Origin: Niveispirillum sp. SYP-B3756 | GTDB taxonomy: Bacteria > Pseudomonadota > Alphaproteobacteria > Azospirillales > Azospirillaceae | DNA length: 64,000 nucleotides | Direction: 5' to 3' | NCBI RefSeq assembly: GCF_009495745.1 | Contig: NZ_WIDQ01000002.1 | Coordinates: 496,001-560,000, forward strand | Shown: piece after piece, positions 25,602-37,808 of the stretch | Numbering within the stretch: position 1 is the first letter of the stretch | Layout: every line of letters starts with the position of its first letter | Program-made: the position numbers and the translations under genes | The notes under the pieces: model-generated | What the model was told of the DNA's origin: nothing | Databases searched by the model: none | What the model saw: only the letters and a program-made list of their open reading frames with translations

Positions 25602-26783
25602 TCAAGCCGCCTTTGGCAATGCCGTTTCCACCAGCGTCGCCCAATAGCTGGTGCCCAGCGGCAGGATCTCGTCATTGAAATCGTAGCGCGGGTTGTGCAA
25701 CTGGCAGCCCAACGCCGATCCGCCCTGGCCGACCCAGACATAGCAGCCGGGCCGCTCCAGCAGCATGAAGGCGAAATCCTCCGCCCCCATGCTGGGACCG
25801 ACATTGCTGTAAACCTTGTCTTCGCCGACCAGCTGCCTGGCCACAGCGGCGGCCAGATCGGTGGGGGCGCCGGCATGGTTGACCGTGGGCGGATAGCCCC
25901 GGCGATAGGTCATGGAAGCACTGCTGCCAAAGGTGACCGGCACGGTTTCCACAATATGGCGCAGGCGTGCCTCCAGCATGTCCCGCACCTCATGGCTGAG
26001 CGCGCGCACGGTGCCGCGCATCACCACTTCCTCCGGGATCACATTATAGGCGCTGCCGGCATGGATCTGGGTGATGGAGATGACGCCGCTTTCAATCGGG
26101 CTGACATTGCGGCTGACGATGCTCTGCACCGCCGTCACAATATGGGCGGCAATGACGATCGGGTCGATCGTGTGGTGAGGCAATGCCGCATGGCCACCCT
26201 TGCCCGCAACCTTGATTTCAAACTGGTCGGCCCCGGCCATGATGGGGCCCGACTTCACCACCATCTCCCCCGGCGGCAGGTCGGGCCAATTATGCATCCC
26301 GAAGACCATGTCACAGGGGAAACGCTGGAACAGCCCTTCTTCCACCATGCGGCGACCGCCGCCCAGCCCTTCCTCGGCCGGCTGGAAGATGAAATTCACC
26401 GTGCCGCTGAAATTGCGGGTTTCCGCCAGATAGCGGGCAGCCCCCAGCAGCATGGTGGTGTGGCCGTCATGGCCGCAGCCATGCATCTTGCCCGGCACCT
26501 TGCTGGCATGGGCGAATTCGTTCGCTTCCTGCATGGGCAGGGCATCCATGTCGGCGCGCAGGCCGATGGCTTTGCCATTGGGGCCACCCTGGCCATGCAG
26601 CACACCGATGACACCGGTGCCGGCGATGCCGGTATGCACCTCCACCCCGAATTCCTTCAGCTTCTCCACCACGAAGGCAGAGGTCTTGAATTCCTCAAAC
26701 CCGGTTTCGGGGTTTTCGTGAATATGCCGACGCCACTCGGTCATGTCGGCATGGAAATCGGCGATACGGTTAATGATCGGCAT
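25602..26783 (-). CDS. M20 family amidohydrolase (hippurate hydrolase-like)
   Basis: 393 aa. A zinc-dependent aminoacylase/carboxypeptidase that removes an acyl group from N-acyl amino acids. GLRADMDALPM near 72, MHGCGHDGHT near 98 (metal-binding Cys and His residues), PAEEGLGGGRRMV near 132 with the catalytic Glu, and GKGGHAALPH near 185 (dimerisation domain) are all intact. The ATG at 26783 is preceded by AGGAG with suitable spacing; an upstream frame to 27038 is not needed. It is divergent from the MipA gene across 205 bp. Confidence 0.9.
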   Translation of the reverse strand: MPIINRIADFHADMTEWRRHIHENPETGFEEFKTSAFVVEKLKEFGVEVHTGIAGTGVIGVLHGQGGPNGKAIGLRADMDALPMQEANEFAHASKVPGKMHGCGHDGHTTMLLGAARYLAETRNFSGTVNFIFQPAEEGLGGGRRMVEEGLFQRFPCDMVFGMHNWPDLPPGEMVVKSGPIMAGADQFEIKVAGKGGHAALPHHTIDPIVIAAHIVTAVQSIVSRNVSPIESGVISITQIHAGSAYNVIPEEVVMRGTVRALSHEVRDMLEARLRHIVETVPVTFGSSASMTYRRGYPPTVNHAGAPTDLAAAVARQLVGEDKVYSNVGPSMGAEDFAFMLLERPGCYVWVGQGGSALGCQLHNPRYDFNDEILPLGTSYWATLVETALPKAA

Positions 26784-26988
26784 GGTCCCTTGCTCCTGAC
26801 GCAGCACCACCCCGTTTACGTGGGTATGGCGCGGCCATCTGTCGGACAGATTAGGGCGAAGCTTTCCAATGGGGAAGGGGCAAACGTTCCTGATGGTGAT
26901 CCGCATCATAGTGCAGCGCGTATATTCTCCATCAAGAAACGTCCGTGGGCGGTAACCGGCCCATCTGGCAGTTGGAGAAATTGAGAAA

Positions 26989-27777
26989 ATGTCGACGAAA
27001 CGACTATTCCCCCTGATGGCCGGGGTGGCGCTCTGCACGCTGGCCCTGGGCAGTGCCCAGGCGCAGCAGGCGCCGAAGCAACGGGACTGGCAGGTCCGGC
27101 TGGGGATTCTGGGCGCGGCAATGCCGGATTATGAAGGATCTGATGATTATCGATTTCGCCCCTTTCCCGACATCGAAATCACCTATGGCAACACGTTCTT
27201 CCTGGACCGGCGTGGCGTGGGGGCCAATCTGATCAAGTCCGGCCCGCTGACGGCAGGCGTGACATTGGGCTATGATGGCGGGCGCAAGGAAAGGCGCAAC
27301 CGCGCCCTGCGCGGTCTGGGCAATGTCGGTGATACGGCGGTGGCGGGGGCCTTTGCCAATTACCAGGTCGGGCGCTGGATGCTGACCGCCGATGTCAATA
27401 CCGACCTGCTGGGCGATGGGCATGATGGCACCACGGCCGATCTTGGCTTTTCCTATGTGCTGCGGCCGACCAAGCAGATGATGATCATCATCGGGCCGTC
27501 GGTCACCTGGGCCAGCGACAATTACATGCAAAGCTATTTCGGCATTGATGCGGCCCAGGCCACCCGCGCCGGCCGTGCCGTGTATCGCGCCGAGGCGGGG
27601 TTCAAGGATGCCGGGTTGCTGGGGTTGGGCACCTACGAGCTGACGCGTAACTGGTCATTGACTGGCGTGGCCGCTTACACCCGCCTGCTGGGCGATGCTG
27701 CCGACAGCCCGCTGGTGGATCGTGACGGCAGCGCCAACCAGTTCTTCTGCGGTGTGGGCGTATCCTACAGCTTTTAA
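26989..27777 (+). CDS. MipA/OmpV family outer-membrane protein
   Basis: 262 aa. The signal peptide ends near residue 25 (LALGSAQA then Q). The mature part is a beta barrel with the family start (GILGAAMPDYEGSDDYRFRP) and the terminal F (YSF at the end). MipA/OmpV proteins scaffold peptidoglycan enzymes or act as pores; the exact job is unknown here. GGAGAAATTGAG lies upstream of the ATG. Confidence 0.9.
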   Translation: MSTKRLFPLMAGVALCTLALGSAQAQQAPKQRDWQVRLGILGAAMPDYEGSDDYRFRPFPDIEITYGNTFFLDRRGVGANLIKSGPLTAGVTLGYDGGRKERRNRALRGLGNVGDTAVAGAFANYQVGRWMLTADVNTDLLGDGHDGTTADLGFSYVLRPTKQMMIIIGPSVTWASDNYMQSYFGIDAAQATRAGRAVYRAEAGFKDAGLLGLGTYELTRNWSLTGVAAYTRLLGDAADSPLVDRDGSANQFFCGVGVSYSF

Positions 27778-27893
27778 TACCAATCTTCCTTGATCGTGAC
27801 CGATCCAGGGAGCTTTTGCGTTCCTTCAGGTGCCGAGCCGGCAGTCGCTGGCTTCCAACCCGCCTTAAGCACAAACTTTAGGCGGGTTGGTAT
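27777..27893. repeat. Possible diverged variable-hairpin repeat, copy C
   Basis: The ends are inverted (ATACCAA at 27777 and TTGGTAT ending at 27893), as in copy B at 39049-39195. An 11-bp stem lies near the right end (27855-27865 with 27880-27890) and a small GATCG dyad near the left. The middle resembles the core of copies A and B only weakly. It follows the MipA stop directly and could act as its terminator. Confidence 0.4.
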
Positions 27894-27932
27894 CAGAATG
27901 TCAGGCCTTTCAGCAGGCCCCGACCCTTATTA

Positions 27933-28394
27933 TTACATCTCCTCTTCGCCGTCTTCATAGGGGAAGAAGGGACCGCCCGTCATTGTGGTGCCGGTCGCCC
28001 CGTCGGCACGGAACCGCCAGACCTTGGGTTCGTTCAAGGTGAGGTTGCCGCTGGACAATTGGTCCATGATGGCGATGGCGATATCCGCTTGCAGCCGTAC
28101 TGCCCACGGAGCCATCGCGGTCTTCTGGTCCTGCAGATAGGTGGCGGAATAAAGCGTGTGCGCCACGCCCTCGGCATGGCGCTGCATGAACACCACCACC
28201 TGGCGTGCACAATCCGCTGGCGCCAGGATCGGTTCAATCCCGGCCGCAGCGGCTGCCAGCACCGGGAACATCAGATGCTCCCGCTCTTCCAGGGCAGGAT
28301 CTCCGTTCAGCGCATCGGCGACCTTCCGTACATAGGCGGCACGGGCGGCGGGCAATTCACGCAGGGCCAGATCAAGGATTTGCCGATGGTGCAT
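27933..28394 (-). CDS. Hypothetical protein
   Basis: 153 aa, not recognised. It is largely alpha-helical and soluble (LDLALRELPAARAAYVRKV, CARQVVVFMQRHAEGVAHTL) with an acidic C-terminus (EDGEEEM). The start at 28394 places the M-H-H-R-Q-I-L-D-L sequence first; an upstream ATG at 28475 would add 27 residues. It ends close to the variable-hairpin repeat and lies beyond the manC stop in the same direction, so it could be the second gene of that unit (gap of 111 bp). Confidence 0.6.
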   Translation of the reverse strand: MHHRQILDLALRELPAARAAYVRKVADALNGDPALEEREHLMFPVLAAAAAGIEPILAPADCARQVVVFMQRHAEGVAHTLYSATYLQDQKTAMAPWAVRLQADIAIAIMDQLSSGNLTLNEPKVWRFRADGATGTTMTGGPFFPYEDGEEEM

Positions 28395-28505
28395 TGTCTT
28401 AATCCCGATCAGAATGGTCCGTGCCTGATTGCCAGAGGCTCTCCTTCTTATCGCAAAAGGAGATGTGCCTGTCACGCCCTGGCCCGGAACCTTTCGGTCA
28501 GGTGG

Positions 28506-29930
28506 CTATAGCTTAGTATATTTGTCCGCGAACCGGACGATATCGTCCTCGCCCAGATAGCTGCCCGAGCGTACCTCAATCAGGTGCAGCGGGATGCGGC
28601 CCGGATTGCCCAAGCGGTGTTTCTCCCCGATGGGAATATAGACGGACTGGTTCTCATGTATCAGCCGCACGTCTTCACCGCAAATCACTTCCGCTGTACC
28701 CTGAACCACGACCCAATGTTCGGCGCGATGGTTGTGGCGTTGCAGGGAAAGCTGTTCGCCGGGCTGCACCACCACCCGCTTTACCTGGTAACGTTCGCCG
28801 GCATCAATGGTGCGATGGTAGCCCCAGGGGCGATGCAGCGTGGTGTGGGTATCACATTCCGGTCGGTGGGCTTTTTTCAACCGTTCGACAATTGCCTTGA
28901 TATCCTGGGCGCGGTCGCGGTGCGCGACCAGAACGGCGTCGTCGGAGGCCACAACCACCACGTCTGACAAGCCGGCCACGGCAACCAGACGCCCGTCGGC
29001 ACGAACGTAACTGTTGCTGCAATCATGCAGCAGCACATCGCCGATCCCAACATTGCCAGCTGGATCCTTGGCCCCGATATCCCACAGGGCCGACCAGGCG
29101 CCGACATCGTTCCAACCCATATCCACCGGCACCACCACGGCACGAGTCGTCTTTTCCATCACCGCATAATCGACGGAAACGGATGGTGAGGCGGCAAACG
29201 CCTCACGCGACACCCGGCAGAACGTGAGGTCGGTTGTCGCCCCCGCCAGGGCGGCCCGGCAGGCGGCCAGGATAGCCGGCGCCTGCCGCTCCAGTTCCGC
29301 CAGATAGGTGGAGGCAGCGAACAGGAAAATGCCACTGTTCCAGAGATAGCACCCTTCCGCCAGATAGGTGGCGGCCGTGGCGGCATCCGGCTTTTCCACA
29401 AAGCGGTCGACAGGATGGGCGGTTCCCCCCTCTGTCAGCGCCTGTCCCATCTTTATATAGCCATAGCCAGTTTCCGGCCGATCCGGACGGATGCCGAATG
29501 TCACCAGCGCACCGTCACGGGCCGGTATCACAGCCGAACCAACCGCCTTCCGGAACCCAGCCACATCGGCCACGACATGGTCTGACGGCATGACCAGCAG
29601 CAGCGGGTCACCGCCGCTCTCCATCACCTTCAAGGCGGCCAGCGCGATGGCGGGGGCCGTATTGCGTCCCACAGGTTCCAACAGAATGGCCGCCGGCTCC
29701 ACCTGGATGGTGCGCATCTGCTCGGCCAGGATGAAGCGGTGTTCTTCATTGCAGATCATCAGCGGCGACGCAAATTCGTCCCCCTGCACACGCAGAGCCG
29801 TCTCCTGAATCATGGTCAGGTCACCCGCCAGCGGCAGGAACTGTTTGGGATGCAGGGATCGAGATGCCGGCCACAGCCTTGTGCCGGAGCCACCAGACAG
29901 GATGACGGGCGTTACCTGCAAAGCTGTCAT
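28506..29930 (-). CDS. manC: Mannose-1-phosphate guanylyltransferase / mannose-6-phosphate isomerase
   Basis: 474 aa, the usual length of the bifunctional type II enzyme (ManC/XanB/AlgA). The N-terminal GGSGTRLWPASR with HPKQFLPL forms the GTP site; FVEKPDAATA near residue 165 is the second sugar-nucleotide motif. The C-terminal cupin-type isomerase domain shows RPWGYHRTIDAGERYQVKR and LQRHNHRAEHWVVVQG near 350-400. It supplies GDP-mannose for polysaccharides. AGGAAG lies ahead of the ATG at 29930. Confidence 0.95.
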   Translation of the reverse strand: MTALQVTPVILSGGSGTRLWPASRSLHPKQFLPLAGDLTMIQETALRVQGDEFASPLMICNEEHRFILAEQMRTIQVEPAAILLEPVGRNTAPAIALAALKVMESGGDPLLLVMPSDHVVADVAGFRKAVGSAVIPARDGALVTFGIRPDRPETGYGYIKMGQALTEGGTAHPVDRFVEKPDAATAATYLAEGCYLWNSGIFLFAASTYLAELERQAPAILAACRAALAGATTDLTFCRVSREAFAASPSVSVDYAVMEKTTRAVVVPVDMGWNDVGAWSALWDIGAKDPAGNVGIGDVLLHDCSNSYVRADGRLVAVAGLSDVVVVASDDAVLVAHRDRAQDIKAIVERLKKAHRPECDTHTTLHRPWGYHRTIDAGERYQVKRVVVQPGEQLSLQRHNHRAEHWVVVQGTAEVICGEDVRLIHENQSVYIPIGEKHRLGNPGRIPLHLIEVRSGSYLGEDDIVRFADKYTKL

Positions 29931-30212
29931 TGTCCGCTTCCTCTCCTGTCTGCCACACACGGCAACCAATGGCGCAATGTCATCATTTGTCGTGAGACGT
30001 CAAGCCGGATAGGCAGGTTGGTGGCAGACAGGCATCGCCGTCGCCAAGGCCCCCCTTCATAAAAATCAGGTAAAACCTTTGTTTGCGTATTGGGTGACGA
30101 CATGCGCTTTTAGTGAATATGGTGCAGTTTTTTGACCCCTTTGATGCGGATAAGGGGGAGGTGCCGCCCGGCAGCCTGAAAGTAAATTTGGCTCATATTG
30201 AAAATGCCGGGC

Positions 30213-31152
30213 TCAAGCGCCGGTGTGGCCCGTCTCAAGAAGATATGAGCTATCCATGCGCATGTTTTCGCCGATCCGGCGGACGATCTCCCCCACGGCC
30301 CGCAGTTCCCCCGCCAGCGGATGGCTGCGGCGCCAGATCATGCCAATGGTGCGGCTGGGGCGCGGCGGGGCCAGCCGGGCCAAAGCGATGCGGGCGGAGC
30401 GGGTTTCAACCCCCAGCGCCATCTCCGGTGCCAGGGTGATGCCGATCCCGGCCCCCACCATCTGCACCAGCGTGGAGAGCGAACTGCCCTCCATCATATT
30501 ATGCGGGGCTTCGGCGGCGGAGAGCTTGCAAAAGGCCAGGGCCTGTTCGCGGAAACAATGACCTTCCTCCAGCAGAAGCAGACGCATCTGCCACAGCTTG
30601 TCGGCCGCCGGCACGGGCTTTCCGGCGTCCGCCGGCGGACGAACCAGCACGAACTCCTCCTCAAACAGGGGCATTTCGTGCAGGGAGGCTTCCGAGACGG
30701 GCAGGGCGACGATGGCCGCGTCCAGCCGCCCATCCATCAGGTCTTCCAGCAGCTTCTGGGTAATGGCCTCCCGCGGGCGCAAATCCAGGCCCGGATAGGT
30801 CTGCGCCAGTTCCGCCACCAGGGCCGGCAGCAGATAGGGCGCCACCGTCGGGATGGCGCCCAGCCGCAATTGCCCCATGAAGGGCGCGCGGGCGGCCTGC
30901 ACCAGATCCTCCAGCGCATCCACGCTGCGTAAAATCTCATGCACTTGGGTGGCGAAAGCCTCCCCCAGGGCGGTCAGGCGGATTTGCCGGGGCGTGCGCT
31001 CCACCAGAGGGGCGCCGACCAGATCCTCCATCTCCTTGATCTGCACCGACAGGGCAGGCTGGGAAATGGCGCATTCCTCCGCCGCCCGCCCGAAATGCCC
31101 AAGCCTAGCCAGCGCATCGAAATAACGCAGATGCTTCATGGAAAACGGGATC

Positions 31153-31154
<2 letters not shown>
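30213..31154 (-). CDS. oxyR: LysR-type peroxide sensor OxyR
   Basis: 313 aa. The winged helix-turn-helix lies at residues 6-65 (RYFDALARLGHFGRAAEE, QPALSVQIKEME). The regulatory domain has EEGHCFREQALAFCK near 200: two Cys nine positions apart in the context of the OxyR redox pair that forms a disulfide with H2O2. It is divergent from katG with 129 bp between them, and an OxyR-type site overlaps its own start, which fits autoregulation. Alternative ATG at residue 6. Confidence 0.93.
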
Positions 31155-33464
<2,310 letters not shown>

Positions 33465-33486
33465 TGCGTTATCTGTGACAGCTTGG

Positions 33487-33513
33487 TTCCGGCGGGGAAG
33501 CTCCCCGCCGGAA
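33487..33513. terminator. Hairpin between convergent katG and TonB receptor genes
   Basis: An 11-bp perfect stem (33487-33497 with 33503-33513), loop of 5. It lies 22 bases after the katG stop and 18 before the receptor stop, so it can serve both directions. No T tract. Confidence 0.6.
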
Positions 33514-33530
33514 TGCTGCCGGGGATCGTT

Positions 33531-36455
33531 TCAGAACTTCGCCTTCAGCCCGATATAGTAGGAGCGGCCGACAGCGTCATAAACACCCACGTCGGTGCTG
33601 TTTTGTGAACTGGCGACGGTGGGCAGGCCGCGATCAAACAGGTTGGTGACACCAGCCCGCAGCTCAATCGTCTCGCTCACCCGCACATTGCCGAACAGGT
33701 CAACCAGATGATAAGCGGGCACGCCTGGGGATGGGTTGTTGGGCGTGGTCACTGCCGTCACATCCTCCATCGCCCCCTGATAGCGCCAGCGCAGGCCGAC
33801 ACCGAACAGGTCGGAGCGGTAGCCCACCGTGGTCAAGGCCTTCCAGCGGGGCAGGGCGCGGCCCAGCGTGCTGGTATTGACATAATCCTGGAAGCTGCTG
33901 CCCGGCAGGGTCTGGATATTGTAGTGATTGACCCAGCCGATGACGGGCGTGACATAGATTTCAGCACTGGCGTCACCGACATCGGCCCCGATATCCGACA
34001 GGCTGGCCGACCAGTTGATCTGCACATCAATACCGTCGGTTTCCAGCCCGCCCAGGTTCAGGAACGGCATACTGACATCCTGCAGCTGCCCCTGCGCGTC
34101 GCGGGTCAGCAACTGGCAAAATTCGTTCGACGCGGCATAGCTGGGGTTAGAGCCGTCGAGATTATAGCATTTGGACAGGGTGGTCAGGCCCGGTACGCCG
34201 GAGATCACTTCCTTGATCTTGATGTTATAATAATCAACGGAAATCGCGGTGCCGCTGTACCAGGGGCTTTCACCCGGCACGGTCAGCACGGCCCCGACAT
34301 TGAAGGTATTGGCCTTTTCCGGCTTCAGGGCCAGATTGCCGCGAATGGTGCCACCCGTGGCCGTGGTGGGGAATGTGTAGGTGTCAATGATGTTCGCCGG
34401 CACGCCCTGGGCGATACACAGCGCCCGCACCTGTGCCCCACCGGCGCCGGTGCGGGCCACAGAACGGGCGTCGCAGGGGTCGCCCACCGATGCCGGCGGC
34501 GTGCCGAACTGCACCTGGGTGCCCGTGGGTGGGGAGAACAGCTCCCCGATATTGGGGGCGCGCACCGCGCGCTGGTACGATCCGCGAAGCATCAGGGAAT
34601 TGACCGGCCGCCAGCGCAGATCGGCTTCATAGCTGGTGACGCTGCCCGTGGTGGAATAATCGGAATAGCGGGCGGCGGCGCCGATGGCCAGTTCCTCCGC
34701 AAATTCTGCCCCGCTGATCAGCGGGATATCCACCTGACCGGCAATTTCCTTCAGGTTGATATTGCCACGGGCGGGGGCGGAGCCGGTCACCGCCTCAATA
34801 TTCTGCGTCATCAGATCGCTGTCGGGCGTATAGCGATAGGTGTTGCGGCGGTACGAGGTGAGCAGCGCCACCTGCAGGGGGCCGGCGGGCAGTTCCAGCA
34901 CGGGGCCGGACAATTGGCCCTGCACCTGGGCCTGCGTCAGCTTTTCCACGCTGATCGCCGTCTTGGTCATGTAGCTTTTGCAGGCATCGGAAATGCTGGT
35001 GGCGTTGCTGATGCCAAACGGGTTGAACCCGCCGGCGCACAGTGCCTTGCCGCCATCGGCCGCGTTCAGCAGGCTCTGCACCTTGCTTTTCACCACGGCA
35101 TTATAGAGCGCCTGATCATGCCGGCTTTCATCGTAAGAGCCGTAGATATCCCATTTCCAGGTGCCGGCCAGATCGCCTTTCAGCCCCAGCGCATACTGGC
35201 TGACCTTGTATTGCTCATCCCAGTTCTTGTCGGCGATGCCGACATAGCGCCCGTTCCAGGTGAAGGGCGCGTTGGGGTTGGGGCGCGAGGCCAGGATGGT
35301 GCGCAGATCGGCCGGAATGAAGGGATTGCTGGTCGGAATGGTGGTCAGATTGCCGATCTGTGTCAGGCTGCCGCCGCTGGCCGTATTCACCACACTGTCG
35401 ACATACATGAACTGGCCATAGGCGGTGAGGCCCTCTGTCAATTCATAATCGAAGGAACTAAAGGCCGTCTTGCGTTCCAGGGCGTTCTGGAACTGCACCT
35501 GCTGGCCCACGGGCATCCGGACATTGCCGGCAATGACGGCATAGCCGCTGTCGGTCGGCCCCTTGTAATTGACGGCCCCTGTCTGGGTGAACAGCGATCC
35601 GTCATTATTGAAGCCCAGGTTCAGCGTCCGCCCCACCGGCGCCGCGATGCCATATTTGCTGAAAACGCTGTTGATAGCGGCCTGCGTCGGCAGGTTGGCC
35701 GCATTGGGCACATAGGTGCTGGTGCCGATGAAGGAGGAGGGAGTGACGAATTCAAAGAAGGAACGTTTGGAACCTTTCAGGCCCGGCCGGTCTGTATAGC
35801 TGGCCGTCAGCATCATATGGCCTTTATCTTCGGCAAAGGCGCTGCCCAGCGTGACGGAGGCGGATTTCTTGAACACATCGCCGCGTTCATCCTGGCCGAA
35901 CTGCACGTCGGCGCGCACGCCGTTGAAGGGCTGGATGGTTTTGAAATTCACGACACCGGACATGGCGTCGGAACCGTAAATGGCCGAAGCGCCGCCGGTG
36001 ATCACATCGATGCTGCCGATAATGGCTTCGGGCAGGATGTTGATATCGACATTGCCGTTAATGTCGGACAAAGGCAGGCGCTTGCCATTCAGCAGCACCA
36101 GATTGCGGTTGGCGCCGAGGCCGCGCAGGTTAAGGCTGGCGCGCCCGCCAGCGCCCTGGCCACCCGTGCTCGACGTGCCGGCGGCGGTGAAGGAGGGCAA
36201 CTGGTTCAGCGCTGCTTCAATCTCGACCTGACCGCTTTCCTTGATGGATTCCGTCGATACCGTGGTGATCGGGCTGACGGCGACATTGTTGGGCCGCTGG
36301 ATCAGGGAGCCGGTAACGACAATTTCATCCAACAGTTCTGCCTTCTCCGCCCCGGCCTGCTGAGCCAGGGCTGGGCTTGCCAGCGCCATGCCGGCCGCCA
36401 GTGACAGCGCCAAGGGCGAGGCGCTGTGCCGCATCAGGTTCGTCTTGGTTTTCAT
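33531..36455 (-). CDS. TonB-dependent outer-membrane receptor
   Basis: 974 aa. The start at 36455 follows GGGAGGACATA; a signal peptide ends near residue 32 (ASPALAQQ). The plug domain has DEIVVTGSLIQRP (TonB box region), LNLRGLGANRNLVLLNGKRLP and GGASAIYGSDAMSGVVN. The barrel ends in KAKF with the expected terminal Phe. This long group takes up bulky substrates such as glycans, glycosides and aromatic esters. It is followed (in the direction of the next gene) by an esterase and then by quinate catabolic genes, so import of a quinate or phenolic ester is a reasonable guess, not shown. Confidence 0.92.
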   Translation of the reverse strand: MKTKTNLMRHSASPLALSLAAGMALASPALAQQAGAEKAELLDEIVVTGSLIQRPNNVAVSPITTVSTESIKESGQVEIEAALNQLPSFTAAGTSSTGGQGAGGRASLNLRGLGANRNLVLLNGKRLPLSDINGNVDINILPEAIIGSIDVITGGASAIYGSDAMSGVVNFKTIQPFNGVRADVQFGQDERGDVFKKSASVTLGSAFAEDKGHMMLTASYTDRPGLKGSKRSFFEFVTPSSFIGTSTYVPNAANLPTQAAINSVFSKYGIAAPVGRTLNLGFNNDGSLFTQTGAVNYKGPTDSGYAVIAGNVRMPVGQQVQFQNALERKTAFSSFDYELTEGLTAYGQFMYVDSVVNTASGGSLTQIGNLTTIPTSNPFIPADLRTILASRPNPNAPFTWNGRYVGIADKNWDEQYKVSQYALGLKGDLAGTWKWDIYGSYDESRHDQALYNAVVKSKVQSLLNAADGGKALCAGGFNPFGISNATSISDACKSYMTKTAISVEKLTQAQVQGQLSGPVLELPAGPLQVALLTSYRRNTYRYTPDSDLMTQNIEAVTGSAPARGNINLKEIAGQVDIPLISGAEFAEELAIGAAARYSDYSTTGSVTSYEADLRWRPVNSLMLRGSYQRAVRAPNIGELFSPPTGTQVQFGTPPASVGDPCDARSVARTGAGGAQVRALCIAQGVPANIIDTYTFPTTATGGTIRGNLALKPEKANTFNVGAVLTVPGESPWYSGTAISVDYYNIKIKEVISGVPGLTTLSKCYNLDGSNPSYAASNEFCQLLTRDAQGQLQDVSMPFLNLGGLETDGIDVQINWSASLSDIGADVGDASAEIYVTPVIGWVNHYNIQTLPGSSFQDYVNTSTLGRALPRWKALTTVGYRSDLFGVGLRWRYQGAMEDVTAVTTPNNPSPGVPAYHLVDLFGNVRVSETIELRAGVTNLFDRGLPTVASSQNSTDVGVYDAVGRSYYIGLKAKF

Positions 36456-36547
36456 TATGTCCTCCCTTTCCTCACGCACAGGGGTTCCCGTTCCGAAACG
36501 GCGTGGGCCCCCGGGCTTTGATTTTGCTGATTTTGTTTGATCCCCCG

Positions 36548-37639
36548 TCAGCGGGGGCCGATGATGCTGCCGATGAAATCGATGGTGTCGGCCAGTGCCT
36601 GGCGGCTGACCTCTGCCGTGCGTTCCGGCTTCTCGGCGATCCAGCTATGATTGGCGCTGTCGAAAATCCGGGTTTTCACGGAGACCTTGGCCGCCGCCAG
36701 CGCCGTGGCAAACCGTTCCTGCTGGGCCACCGGTACGACAGTATCGTCGCGCCCATGCAGCAGCAGGAAGGGGGGAGCCTTGCCATCCACATGGGCAAGG
36801 GGCGATGCCAGACGTGCGCGGTCGCCATCGCAGCCAGTGGTCGTACAGCCCAGGAACCGGCGCATCGGGTCGGTTGGCGGGGCATCCTTGTTCAGATAGC
36901 TGGGCATGGTTGACAGATCATAGATGCCGAACCAGGAGACCACGGCCTGCACACAGTCGGATGCCTGATCCGTCCCGCCGGCCCCGGTGGGCACGGTTTC
37001 AACCGTCGCTGGCCGTGCGGGGGCCGGTGCGTCTTCGGCAAAGGCGGGATCGCCGCAGGTCGCACCGACCAGTGCGGCCAGATGGCCACCGGCCGATTGG
37101 CCCCAGGCGGCGAACCGCGCCGGGTCGACACCAAAGCGGGAACCATTGGCCCGCAGCCAGCGGATGGCGGATTTCACATCCTTTGCAGCCGCAGGAAACG
37201 GTGCCTCCGCCGAAAAGCGATACCCGACAGAGGCCACGACATAGCCCTGGGCAGCGATGGCGGCCAGCACCTTGGGCCAATCCTGAAAGGCGGCACTGCG
37301 GCGCGGGCCGCCCGCCATCCAGCCGCCGCCATGGATATAGAGAATGACCGGCCGCAGCTTGCCATCCTGCCCGGCACCCGGCGGCAGGAACAGGTCCAGC
37401 TTCAAGGGCCGGTAACCGGGGATGGTCTTGTAAACCACATCCGGCAGACCGATGACCCCATCGGGAAAGGGCACGGTAACGGTGGAGAAGGTGTCAGCCC
37501 CCACCTGTTGAACCGAGGCGCCAATATCAGCCTTTGCCGCGATATCAGCACCGCCAGCATGGGCCGGCAAGCTGACAGCCGACAGGGCAGACAGCGACAG
37601 GCACAAGATGGCGGACATGGCGGTGACGGAACGCTTCAT
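36548..37639 (-). CDS. Secreted alpha/beta hydrolase (BD-FAE/esterase-like)
   Basis: 363 aa with a signal peptide ending near residue 29 (SLPAHAGG). YIHGGGWMAGG near 105 is the oxyanion-hole HGGG, GQSAGGHLAALVG near 180 carries the nucleophilic Ser, LLLHGRDDTVVPV near 295 the Asp, and SANHSWI near 335 the His. The family covers bifunctional feruloyl and acetyl-xylan esterases and other short-chain esterases. The ATG at 37639 follows GGGGGAAAGA. A GTACGAA dyad lies 79 bp upstream, and an identical-type dyad fronts the quinate genes, so I infer common control. Confidence 0.85.
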   Translation of the reverse strand: MKRSVTAMSAILCLSLSALSAVSLPAHAGGADIAAKADIGASVQQVGADTFSTVTVPFPDGVIGLPDVVYKTIPGYRPLKLDLFLPPGAGQDGKLRPVILYIHGGGWMAGGPRRSAAFQDWPKVLAAIAAQGYVVASVGYRFSAEAPFPAAAKDVKSAIRWLRANGSRFGVDPARFAAWGQSAGGHLAALVGATCGDPAFAEDAPAPARPATVETVPTGAGGTDQASDCVQAVVSWFGIYDLSTMPSYLNKDAPPTDPMRRFLGCTTTGCDGDRARLASPLAHVDGKAPPFLLLHGRDDTVVPVAQQERFATALAAAKVSVKTRIFDSANHSWIAEKPERTAEVSRQALADTIDFIGSIIGPR

Positions 37640-37717
37640 TCTTTCCCCCCGACCGATATTTTTGATTTTTCGGGTCCGGATGATAGATCGGCCCGACATT
37701 TTTCTGATGAAGTTAAT

Positions 37718-37735
37718 GTACGAAACAGTTCGTAC
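37718..37735. promoter_or_regulatory. GTACGAA dyad, probable TetR-family operator (site 1)
   Basis: GTACGAAACAGTTCGTAC is a perfect dyad with 7-base arms and a 4-base centre. It lies upstream of the esterase gene and just past the TetR gene. The site at 42893-42910 matches it at 15 of 18 positions on the other strand. Confidence 0.7.
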
Positions 37736-37808
37736 GTCGTCAATCGCGTTTGTTATGCCGCAGTGCGTTTCTCGATGTGTGCTGGAAAACGTTGGATGGC
37801 GGTGTGGA

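Noticed and set aside
33708-36404. An open frame of nearly 900 codons on the plus strand opposite the TonB receptor gene
   Set aside because: It mirrors the receptor codons in a GC-rich gene and has no recognisable domain. Its product is rich in Gly, Arg, His and Gln, as expected of an antisense frame.
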